Shown here piece by piece: positions 1-5,582 of a stretch of DNA of 5,639 nt (positions within the stretch are counted from its first letter, which is position 1; each line of letters starts with the position of its first letter). The notes below the pieces were generated by a model. The model searched no databases. It worked only from the letters and a program-made list of their open reading frames with translations, and was not told the origin of the DNA. The position numbers and the translations under genes are program-made. Source of the DNA: an uncultured Erysipelotrichaceae bacterium (GTDB lineage Bacteria; Bacillota_I; Bacilli_A; Erysipelotrichales; Erysipelotrichaceae); assembly GCA_937957895.1 (NCBI GenBank), contig CALFEZ010000217.1:1-5639 (forward strand), given 5' to 3'.

Positions 1-52
1 TTCCACTATGGCAGTGCAGCTTGATTTTCGATGATTTCGATTGTTTTTCCAT
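1..52 (-). CDS. Possible 5' end of comGD (minor pseudopilin), partial
   Basis: An ATG at 52 opens a frame, shifted relative to comGC, that stays open to the window edge and reads MEKQSKSSKIKLHCHSG. In comG operons the gene after comGC is comGD, and it commonly starts inside the end of comGC. A short basic leader ending in Gly is what a type IV prepilin signal looks like just before the cleavage site. No hydrophobic segment is visible because the window ends there. No convincing Shine-Dalgarno precedes the ATG. A GTG at 6 in the third frame, overlapping the comGC stop, is an alternative start. The identity rests mainly on operon order, so confidence is low. Confidence 0.3.
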   Translation of the reverse strand, partial: MEKQSKSSKIKLHCHSG

Positions 53-302
53 TTTGACATGTTCTTTGCGCATCAGTGAGAAGTCCTTGCTCTATCATTT
101 GATCAATGGTTATCGGATATTGGTCATGGATCATGAAATATTGTAATATGGCAGCATCGATCACACTCAGCTGTGCTTCACATCCTTTTTTTTGGACGAT
201 GGTCATCACTTGATGAATATTGGGAATGGTAAGTAAAAATAATAAAGCAACGACCATGATCACTAACATCATTTCAAGCATCGTAAATCCTTTGCTATTC
301 AT
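6..302 (-). CDS. comGC: ComGC, major competence pseudopilin
   Basis: This 98-residue protein is the predicted main subunit of the competence pseudopilus, which carries transforming DNA across the wall. It begins with a class III (type IV) prepilin signal: MNSKG then FTMLEM, so prepilin peptidase (ComC) should cut between Gly5 and Phe6, leaving the conserved Glu at mature position 5. A hydrophobic helix follows (about residues 9-27), then a soluble domain. Two cysteines, Cys41 in QKKGCE and Cys82 in TCQNGK, match the positions of the pair that forms an intramolecular disulfide in Bacillus ComGC, and length is normal for the family. An AGGAG lies 6 bases before the ATG and overlaps the comGB stop region, so the two genes are translated in close succession. 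Identification is firm from the signal, both Cys contexts and operon position. Confidence 0.95.
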   Translation of the reverse strand: MNSKGFTMLEMMLVIMVVALLFLLTIPNIHQVMTIVQKKGCEAQLSVIDAAILQYFMIHDQYPITIDQMIEQGLLTDAQRTCQNGKTIEIIENQAALP

Positions 303-308
303 TGATTT

Positions 309-313
309 CTCCT
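309..313 (-). promoter_or_regulatory. Ribosome binding site of comGC
   Basis: AGGAG lies 6 bases upstream of the comGC ATG and overlaps the TAG stop of comGB, the arrangement expected for translational coupling. Confidence 0.8.
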
Positions 314-1268
314 ATAACATTGTTTGAATCATTCTCAGGGGCATTTGCAAGATATTGATGATCATAAGAAGGTGAATGACGATACCACCATAAAACATGA
401 GATTGAACTTGTTCATCAAACGCTCGAGTTTCAATAAAAAGAGATCATGATGCAAAACAGACAATCGCTCGATGTATAGAGGCAAGTCGTTAGCAGCTAT
501 GCCTAACTGGATCGATTGTGTCAACATGTTAGAAAGCTGAGCATCACACATTGCTTGATGAAGACTTTGGCCACTCTGACATCTTATATAGACATCATAT
601 GCACTTGCTTGCAAATAAGGATAATGATGTAGATTTCGCAAAAGCTCGATCGTCATCAATGATGAATGGTTTGCTTTGAGACTCATGGCATAGAGCATGA
701 TCCATGCATCGTTGTAATAATCAAAAATGATGCTGTTTGGATTGGTTCGATGCATTTTTCTTAGGATCAATGTCTGTTTGTATGGTGACTTTACAATGAT
801 AAACAAGAATACAATTATCAGTAATAAGATCACCAAGAATACCTGATTCAGCAAAACATAAGTGTTGAGCAGACCATTATTCATGTCTTTGATCAAGGTC
901 TTAAACAGCGGAAAAATCGCAAAGTAAAAGACAAGAAAACAACAGTAGCTCATGATAAACATCGCACATGGATAAAACGTTTTCTTGGTGATCATACGAA
1001 TGATGTCATTTTTGAAGTAATGCTGGTGGATATAAAAACCAAGCAACTCATGTTGTTTGAAATGTGTGCTTAATCGTCGATGCACTTCAGCAATCTTGAA
1101 ATAACACACTCTGACCAGTTCATCAAGGGTTTCAAATCTAAGTTTGAGCGATTGTTTGATATAAGAGTAAGGCATGTCCTGATGCAAAAGCAGATCGATT
1201 TGCTTTAATGTATGCATATCAGGCACTGAGAAGAAGCTTAGAGATTTCTTTATCATCCAGAATTTCAT
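312..1268 (-). CDS. comGB: ComGB, competence pseudopilus inner-membrane platform protein
   Basis: This is a GspF/PilC-family (T2SSF) polytopic membrane protein, predicted to couple the ComGA ATPase to pseudopilin assembly. From the ATG at 1268 it is 318 residues, close to Bacillus ComGB. An N-terminal cytoplasmic helical domain (about 17-95) is followed by two membrane segments (about 99-121 and 138-159), a second cytoplasmic domain (about 175-285) and a last membrane helix (about 290-309). The frame is open further upstream to 1406, but that part is inside comGA. The ATG at 1268 was chosen because a GGAG sits 8 bases before it and the resulting N-terminus fits the family. An ATG at 1217, right after the comGA stop, has no SD. 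The gene overlaps comGA by 50 bases. The second domain's usual GE-x-x-G motif is degenerate (LGIAANDL). The name rests on topology and gene order. Confidence 0.88.
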   Translation of the reverse strand: MKFWMIKKSLSFFSVPDMHTLKQIDLLLHQDMPYSYIKQSLKLRFETLDELVRVCYFKIAEVHRRLSTHFKQHELLGFYIHQHYFKNDIIRMITKKTFYPCAMFIMSYCCFLVFYFAIFPLFKTLIKDMNNGLLNTYVLLNQVFLVILLLIIVFLFIIVKSPYKQTLILRKMHRTNPNSIIFDYYNDAWIMLYAMSLKANHSSLMTIELLRNLHHYPYLQASAYDVYIRCQSGQSLHQAMCDAQLSNMLTQSIQLGIAANDLPLYIERLSVLHHDLFLLKLERLMNKFNLMFYGGIVIHLLMIINILQMPLRMIQTML

Positions 1269-2109
1269 AAATAGCACTCCGTGATTTGCTTTTCGTATCA
1301 ACTTGCAGCGTTTGATAAATGATCGCTTTGCATACATGCAGGAGATCATATGTTGAAACCCCAAGATCCAACAATCTACCCAATGTAAGATATGCACTAC
1401 CGGCATGTATGCTGCAACACACTAAATGTCCCGTATAAGCTGCAGAAATAGCTACTTTTGCTTCATGTTCACTGCGAATTTCTCCTAAAACGATCACATC
1501 AGGATCGTGTCTTAGAAGATGGGAAAGACCATTGGCATATGTCAATCCTCTTTTTTCATTGATCTGCAGTTGCATAAACTGACTATGAAGTTGTTCGATT
1601 GGATCTTCAAGCGTATAAATACGTTTATGTTGCAAGTGTTTGAGATATGTGAGCATCGTCGTGGTTTTACCACTACCGGTACTGCCGCTAAAAAGCAATA
1701 GCCCATTGGTGATGTGTGAAAACGACTGTAACTTCTCGATAGCTTTCTTATCTTTTGTCAAACGAGAAAAACCAGTGATGGAAACACCGTTGAGTATCCT
1801 TAGTGCAACACTTTTGGCATGATAGGTTTCGATGATCGAAAAACGGATCAAGATCAGTTGTCTGTCGATGAGTAGTTCAAACCTTCCGGTTTGCGGGATA
1901 GAATAGACAGAACTGTCACAGTTGGCCTTAAACTTGCAAAACTCTATAAACTCAGGTTTCAGGTCAATGCAGCGAACTTCTTTCAATCCATGCAATCCGC
2001 GAAAGGCAACAGTGATGATAGGGTCATTGCATTGGATGTGGATGTCATTTACATGCTCACTGATCGCTAGTTCAATCAGGTATTCTAGTTGTTCATCAAG
2101 TGTTTTCAT
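1219..2109 (-). CDS. comGA: ComGA, competence pseudopilus assembly ATPase
   Basis: This 296-residue protein is a GspE/PilB-type secretion ATPase that powers pseudopilus assembly from the cytoplasmic face. The N-terminal part carries the EHVNDIHIQ stretch typical of the family. The ATPase core shows Walker A GSTGSGKT (142-149), the Asp box TLEDPIE (166-172), Walker B within RHDPDVIVLGEIR (200-212) and the His box TGHLVCCSIHA (226-236). The T2SSE signature is nearly perfect, with Ser213 where Asp is usual. There is no tetracysteine zinc motif, as expected for ComGA rather than GspE. It ends soon after AIYEILDD, so its C-terminus is shorter than Bacillus ComGA (about 356 residues) and nearer the streptococcal length. 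An in-frame TAG lies just upstream, so the ATG at 2109 is the first possible start. It lacks a well-placed Shine-Dalgarno. Confidence 0.96.
   Translation of the reverse strand: MKTLDEQLEYLIELAISEHVNDIHIQCNDPIITVAFRGLHGLKEVRCIDLKPEFIEFCKFKANCDSSVYSIPQTGRFELLIDRQLILIRFSIIETYHAKSVALRILNGVSITGFSRLTKDKKAIEKLQSFSHITNGLLLFSGSTGSGKTTTMLTYLKHLQHKRIYTLEDPIEQLHSQFMQLQINEKRGLTYANGLSHLLRHDPDVIVLGEIRSEHEAKVAISAAYTGHLVCCSIHAGSAYLTLGRLLDLGVSTYDLLHVCKAIIYQTLQVDTKSKSRSAIYEILDDKEISKLLLSA
1277..1280 (-). promoter_or_regulatory. Ribosome binding site deciding the comGB start
   Basis: GGAG within CACGGAGTGC lies 8 bases upstream of the ATG at 1268, inside the comGA coding region. It favours this start over the ATGs at 1256 and 1217, which have no purine-rich element at a suitable distance. 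Confidence 0.65.
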
Positions 2110-2142
2110 ACTCTATCATCGCCAACAAAAACAACAATTCCT
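2110..2142 (-). promoter_or_regulatory. Candidate comG operon promoter, possibly alternative-sigma type
   Basis: Only 33 bases separate the rpmG terminator from the comGA ATG. On the minus strand an AGGAATT (2136-2142) is followed after 14 bases by CGATGAT, with GATGAT ending 5 bases before the ATG. AGGA at -35 is characteristic of SigH-type promoters, and late competence genes in some Firmicutes are driven by alternative sigma factors (staphylococcal SigH, streptococcal ComX). The -10 match to either consensus is poor and no good SigA -35 is present. Readthrough from rpmG is the alternative. Confidence 0.2.
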
Positions 2143-2169
2143 AAAAAAAACCACATGATCGATGTGGTT
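2143..2169 (-). terminator. Intrinsic terminator of rpmG
   Basis: AACCACAT and ATGTGGTT form a perfect 8-bp stem around a 5-base loop (GATCG on the plus strand). On the minus strand the stem runs straight into a T-tract of eight Ts. The stem base abuts the rpmG stop codon. The plus-strand side also has ATTTTTT, so the structure could work both ways, but no plus-strand gene is seen here. Confidence 0.9.
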
Positions 2170-2317
2170 ATTTTTTCTCTTTGTGAGCAGTCTTTTTATT
2201 GCATCTTGGACAATACTTTTGAATTGTCATTTTTTCAGGATGTTTACGTTTGTTACGAGTACCGATGTAGTTTTCCTCATTGCATTCGGTACACTTGAAT
2301 ATAATCTGATCTCTCAT
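2168..2317 (-). CDS. rpmG: Large ribosomal subunit protein bL33, zinc-binding form
   Basis: This 49-residue basic protein is bL33, a small component of the 50S subunit near the E site. It contains CTEC (Cys9, Cys12) and CPRC (Cys36, Cys39), the zinc-ribbon cysteines of the C+ version of L33. YIGTRNKR and the Lys-rich tail are typical of the family. The frame is open upstream to 2368, but the ATG at 2317 has GGAGG 8 bases before it and gives the standard N-terminus and length. It has its own promoter and terminator, so it is probably mainly monocistronic, although weak readthrough from pbpA and into comGA is possible. Bacteria often carry a second, zinc-free L33 for zinc starvation; none is in this window. 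Confidence 0.96.
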   Translation of the reverse strand: MRDQIIFKCTECNEENYIGTRNKRKHPEKMTIQKYCPRCNKKTAHKEKK

Positions 2318-2325
2318 CCACTCAT

Positions 2326-2330
2326 CCTCC
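2326..2330 (-). promoter_or_regulatory. Ribosome binding site of rpmG
   Basis: GGAGG lies 8 bases upstream of the ATG at 2317. It fixes that start instead of the longer upstream frame. Confidence 0.9.
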
Positions 2331-2345
2331 AATCCACGCGTTGAT

Positions 2346-2379
2346 AGTATATCATACAACATTTCCAATTGCTACTTAA
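2346..2379 (-). promoter_or_regulatory. Promoter of rpmG
   Basis: An extended -10 element TGATATACT (2346-2354, TGn plus TATACT) would start transcription near 2339, giving a leader of about 22 bases that contains the GGAGG. An overlapping alternative is TATGAT (2351-2356) with TTAAGT (2374-2379) 17 bases upstream. That second -35 overlaps the pbpA stop codon. No terminator hairpin is visible between pbpA and this promoter. Confidence 0.6.
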
Positions 2380-4436
2380 TTGTATCGAAAATTCAGTATT
2401 TCAGCAGTGATCTGCAGACATATATTTACTTGTGACTGGTCGTTCCAGGCATTGGGGACCTGACATGCCGTTGCTACTTTCGGTAATCCATAAGGACCGA
2501 AAGTGATCAAAGTCGAATTGGGTGATGAAACAGTAGATCCTTGAAATATCGTGGTTGCTTGTGCGGTTCCGGTCTTGGCAGCAAATGGAGTTTCCATTCG
2601 TGATAAAAATCCACGACACCCATCATCTGTCACACACAATCTCATGCCCGATTGAACACGTTTTAGTGAAGGCAGATCATCCAACATGGAAATAACATTG
2701 ACTCCAGCCTGAAATGTTGTTTGACCGGTTTCATTGGATCTTGCCTCCGTTACGATCCGAGGTGCAATGCGCTTGCCATCATTTGCGATGGTTGAGGCAT
2801 ATTGTGCCATCTGCATGACGGTATAGTTATCATATTGCCCGATCGAAAAATCCAAAAGCAAACCTCCCAACGTTGCAGCTCCCTTAAAGCCTGTCTGTTC
2901 ATTGGGAAGATCTATCTGTGTATATGTACCAAGTCCGAACTGGCTGAAATAGTTGCGCATCAGTGCAAATGTACTCAGATCGATCCGCAAAGGCCCATCA
3001 TAAACATAGGTTGCTCCACCAAGTCTCATGGCAACATGAAACATGTACACGTTGCTGGACTTTGAAATCGCCGTCTGATCGGTGACTCGTCCAAGATTCA
3101 CATGAGAACTTTTAAGTGGTGTGTCTCTAATCTTTATCGGCTGATCGATGATCACTTCATTTGGTCTTACAACTCCCTCTGTGAGCCCCATGTAAACTGT
3201 TGCCCCTTTGACTGCCGATCCGATCGGCATGGCTCGGGTTATCGTTGCAAGCGGATCATAGATAAATCCGTTTTCCGTCAATGTGATGCTGGTCATGACA
3301 AGTACATCTCCATTGGTTGGATCCATGATCACGAAGTTGACCGTATCAAAATACTTTCGATAAGGATTGTCTTTATGTTCAAGCAAGATACGCTCGATCA
3401 CAGAATCTGCATGCAATTGCCAGTTGATATCGAAAGAGGTGATCAAATCCATCCCTTTGCTTCCTGATTGGAGGTTCTCCAACACTCCTGTTCCTAAATC
3501 ATCATAGCTGAGATTGTAAATGGAACGGGAGCCTTTGAGCAGCTGTTCATACTGATACTCAAGACCGCTTCTCCCCACGACGTCATTACGTGCGTAATCA
3601 AGTGCCAAATAAGAGAGCAAACTCTCAGCAGGGACGCCTTGTGTTTGACTCGTCACGGAGCCTAAAACAGTCCTGAGTGTGCTTGCAAAAGGATAGCTGC
3701 GATTCCATGAAACGGAAACATCAAATCCTCTGAACATATCAAGATGTTCCATCAAAAAGGCAACTTCTGCTTTTGTGGCATTTTCTTTGATGGGCTTAGG
3801 TCTGCCTCCCGTAGGTACATCCATCGCCATCTTGATAAGCCATGCCGCCTTTTGTTGATCTGAGAGCATTTGAAGATGATCTTCATTCAATGCCTCTCGA
3901 ATCAAGATGTTTATTTCATTTTGATTGAGTTGTCCCTGGGCATGACGTTGTCGCTGTTCTTCACTCAACAACTGATATCCAAAATCATAGAAGTAATGTA
4001 AAAAAGCAGATTTTTGCTGAAAGATGGACATGGTATCGGTGTCCACTTCAAAATACTCAGCAAAAAGACCTGAAAGTTCCCATTTTTCTCTTTCGCTCAC
4101 TCTCAGAGGTGGCAAGTATGTGATCACAAGCTGCTCAGCATTGGAAGTCAGCACTTCACCATTTCGATCGAGAATCTCACCTCTTGGTGAGCTTACGTAA
4201 TAAAGCCTTCGAGTATACACATCAAGGCGTTGCTGATAATAATCTTGCTTTAGAATCTGAACTTGATAGAATCGACCCATCACCAAAGCAAGCCCGATGA
4301 TCATGACCAGACCAAAAATCTGCAATCGAAAAACGATCGATTTACGAACATCCATCTTTTTATTGAGCGTTTCGCTTGTATGGGACCAATCCTTTGATGT
4401 GGTTGATTTGGATTTTTGAAAGAATGGCATCTTCAT
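2376..4436 (-). CDS. pbpA: Class B penicillin-binding protein 2 (PBP2A/PBP2b-type, elongation)
   Basis: This 686-residue peptidoglycan D,D-transpeptidase is of the PBP2A/PBP2b type, which works with RodA in side-wall growth. A Lys/Ser-rich cytoplasmic tail (1-34) precedes one membrane anchor (about 35-58). Then comes the dimerisation/pedestal region, with SPRGEILDRNGEVL (83-96) and SWNRSYPF (243-250), and the transpeptidase domain from about 330. The catalytic motifs are intact: SAVK (Ser407 nucleophile, Lys410), SSN (460-462) and KTGTA (621-625). All four cysteines (601, 607, 658, 673) lie in the extracytoplasmic C-terminal part. The ATG at 4436 follows its -10 box by 6 bases and has no Shine-Dalgarno. 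ATGs at codons 3 and 28 also lack one. pbpA is a Bacillus-style name; mrdA is used for the same family. Confidence 0.95.
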   Translation of the reverse strand: MKMPFFQKSKSTTSKDWSHTSETLNKKMDVRKSIVFRLQIFGLVMIIGLALVMGRFYQVQILKQDYYQQRLDVYTRRLYYVSSPRGEILDRNGEVLTSNAEQLVITYLPPLRVSEREKWELSGLFAEYFEVDTDTMSIFQQKSAFLHYFYDFGYQLLSEEQRQRHAQGQLNQNEINILIREALNEDHLQMLSDQQKAAWLIKMAMDVPTGGRPKPIKENATKAEVAFLMEHLDMFRGFDVSVSWNRSYPFASTLRTVLGSVTSQTQGVPAESLLSYLALDYARNDVVGRSGLEYQYEQLLKGSRSIYNLSYDDLGTGVLENLQSGSKGMDLITSFDINWQLHADSVIERILLEHKDNPYRKYFDTVNFVIMDPTNGDVLVMTSITLTENGFIYDPLATITRAMPIGSAVKGATVYMGLTEGVVRPNEVIIDQPIKIRDTPLKSSHVNLGRVTDQTAISKSSNVYMFHVAMRLGGATYVYDGPLRIDLSTFALMRNYFSQFGLGTYTQIDLPNEQTGFKGAATLGGLLLDFSIGQYDNYTVMQMAQYASTIANDGKRIAPRIVTEARSNETGQTTFQAGVNVISMLDDLPSLKRVQSGMRLCVTDDGCRGFLSRMETPFAAKTGTAQATTIFQGSTVSSPNSTLITFGPYGLPKVATACQVPNAWNDQSQVNICLQITAEILNFRYN

Positions 4437-4442
4437 ACGGGT

Positions 4443-4471
4443 ATTATATATGATTTTATGGCATTTGAAAA
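4443..4471 (-). promoter_or_regulatory. Promoter of pbpA, predicted leaderless
   Basis: On the minus strand a perfect -10 TATAAT (4443-4448) has TTTTCA (4466-4471, 4 of 6 to TTGACA) exactly 17 bases upstream. Only 6 bases, ACCCGT, separate the -10 from the pbpA ATG, so the expected transcription start coincides with the A of the start codon. The -35 lies within the spacer of the ispG promoter. Confidence 0.7.
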
Positions 4472-4485
4472 ATGTGTGCTATAAT
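4458..4485 (+). promoter_or_regulatory. Promoter of ispG, predicted leaderless
   Basis: An extended -10 TGCTATAAT (4477-4485) with a perfect TATAAT has ATGGCA (4458-4463, 4 of 6 to TTGACA) 16 bases upstream. Seven bases, CTATCCG, separate the -10 from the ATG at 4493, so the transcript should begin at or one base before the start codon. No Shine-Dalgarno is present. Confidence 0.7.
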
Positions 4486-4492
4486 CTATCCG

Positions 4493-5569
4493 ATGAAAAC
4501 ATATACCAAACGTACAGAGACAAAAGCCATCATGGTCGGTAACGTCCAGATCGGCCGTCAAAACAAGATCATCATCCAATCGATGACCAACACTCCCACG
4601 AAAAATATCGATGCTACCGTAGCTCAGATCCATGATCTTGAAAAGGTCGGCTGTGAGATAGTACGGGTCGCTGTCACTGATTTTGAAGACGCCGAAGCTA
4701 TTTCCAAGATCATTGAAAGAGTATCCATTCCGGTGGTTGCTGACATCCATTTCGATCATCGACTAGCCCTGGCTGCTCTTAAAAATGGTGTTAACAAGAT
4801 CAGACTCAATCCAGGCAATATCGCCAATCAGGATCACGTCAAGGAAGTAGTGCATTTATGCAAGTCACATCAGATCCCCATTCGGATCGGTATCAACAGC
4901 GGGTCACTTCCAAAACATTTGCTAGATAAGTACAAAGCTCCGTGTCCACAAGCCATGATCGAAGCTGCTGACGAACACATTGCTATCCTTAAATCACTTG
5001 ATTTTGATGATATCGTTTTATCTTTCAAATCATCCGATGTCATGCTGACAATTCAAGTCTACAGACTTGCTGCGCAAAAATACGACTACCCCCTTCATAT
5101 CGGAGTTACTGAAGCTGGAACCAAATTTCATAGTGCCATCAAGTCATCGGCTGCCCTTGGTGCTTTGATAGCGGATGGCATCGGAGACACGATCAGAATA
5201 TCGATCAGTGGTGATCCAATCGATGAGATTGTGGTTGCGAAGCAGTTGCTCCGAAGTTTTGATCTGATCGACAATGTTATCAATCTTGTATCATGTCCGA
5301 CATGCGGCCGATTGGCATATGACATGCTTCCCATCGTCAATGAAGTAGAAAAATTCATAACCTCATTGAAGTCCAATATTACCGTTGCTGTCATGGGATG
5401 TGCGGTCAATGGACCACAAGAAGCAAGTCGTGCTGATATTGGCATTGCCGGTGGCAAAAACGAAGCTTTGTTGTTCAAAAAGGGAAAACTTATCAAAAAG
5501 GTCCCGCAAGATCAATTATTGTCAGAGTTGAAGAAAGAAATATTATCGATGATAGAAAACGAGGCTTAG
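4493..5569 (+). CDS. ispG: 4-hydroxy-3-methylbut-2-en-1-yl diphosphate synthase (IspG/GcpE)
   Basis: This 358-residue cytoplasmic iron-sulfur enzyme reduces the cyclic diphosphate MEcPP to HMBPP, the penultimate step of the MEP isoprenoid pathway. The N-terminal TIM-barrel part shows IIIQSMTNT (26-34), VADIHFDHRLA (82-92) and KIRLNPGNI (102-110). The C-terminal domain carries the [4Fe-4S] ligands Cys268 and Cys271 (SCPTCGR), Cys303 (MGCAVNGPQE) and Glu310, spaced as in the family. Length is typical of bacterial IspG. An in-frame ATG at 4472 is rejected as the start because it would place the -10 box inside the gene and add residues not seen in relatives. It is divergent from pbpA. Its stop codon lies at the loop of the terminator. 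Confidence 0.98.
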   Translation: MKTYTKRTETKAIMVGNVQIGRQNKIIIQSMTNTPTKNIDATVAQIHDLEKVGCEIVRVAVTDFEDAEAISKIIERVSIPVVADIHFDHRLALAALKNGVNKIRLNPGNIANQDHVKEVVHLCKSHQIPIRIGINSGSLPKHLLDKYKAPCPQAMIEAADEHIAILKSLDFDDIVLSFKSSDVMLTIQVYRLAAQKYDYPLHIGVTEAGTKFHSAIKSSAALGALIADGIGDTIRISISGDPIDEIVVAKQLLRSFDLIDNVINLVSCPTCGRLAYDMLPIVNEVEKFITSLKSNITVAVMGCAVNGPQEASRADIGIAGGKNEALLFKKGKLIKKVPQDQLLSELKKEILSMIENEA

Positions 5570-5582
5570 CCTCGTTTTATTT
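5556..5582 (+). terminator. Terminator of ispG, probably bidirectional
   Basis: AAAACGAGGC (5556-5565) pairs perfectly with GCCTCGTTTT (5569-5578), a 10-bp stem with a TTA loop, followed by ATTT. The ispG TAG stop spans the loop and the first base of the 3' arm. On the minus strand the same stem ends in TTTTCTAT, so it can also terminate a gene arriving from the right. Confidence 0.85.

Noticed and set aside
27..170. Frequent GATC/ATCGAT-like words, here and through the window, as a possible repeat family
   Set aside because: They are scattered at codon positions for Asp, Ile and Ser with no constant spacing or flanks, so they look like codon preference rather than a repeat.
1219..1221. comGA TGA read as Trp, giving a longer ComGA
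   Set aside because: The readthrough residues do not resemble a ComGA C-terminus, while the overlapping frame is clearly ComGB, and no other gene here needs TGA as Trp.
1269..1406. Extension of the comGB frame upstream to an ATG at 1406
   Set aside because: It lies wholly inside the conserved ATPase coding region of comGA, has no family-like N-terminus, and a GGAG-preceded ATG exists at 1268.
2318..2368. Longer L33 starting at 2368
   Set aside because: The extension covers the promoter and Shine-Dalgarno, and the 49-residue form from 2317 is the normal bL33 length.
3102..3467. 121-codon plus-strand open frame inside pbpA
   Set aside because: It is antisense to the conserved transpeptidase domain, with no ribosome binding site or recognisable protein features (Cys/His/Arg-rich shadow composition).
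4472..4492. Seven-codon N-terminal extension of ispG from an ATG at 4472
   Set aside because: It would place the perfect extended -10 box inside the coding region, has no SD, and adds residues before the family-typical KTYTKRTETK start.
4433..4759. 108-codon minus-strand frame spanning the ispG 5' end and the divergent promoters
   Set aside because: It is a shadow of ispG codons and crosses both promoters; there is no independent support.
5128..5496. 122-codon minus-strand open frame inside ispG
   Set aside because: It is antisense to the iron-sulfur domain of ispG, which has all expected ligands; the protein has no recognisable features.
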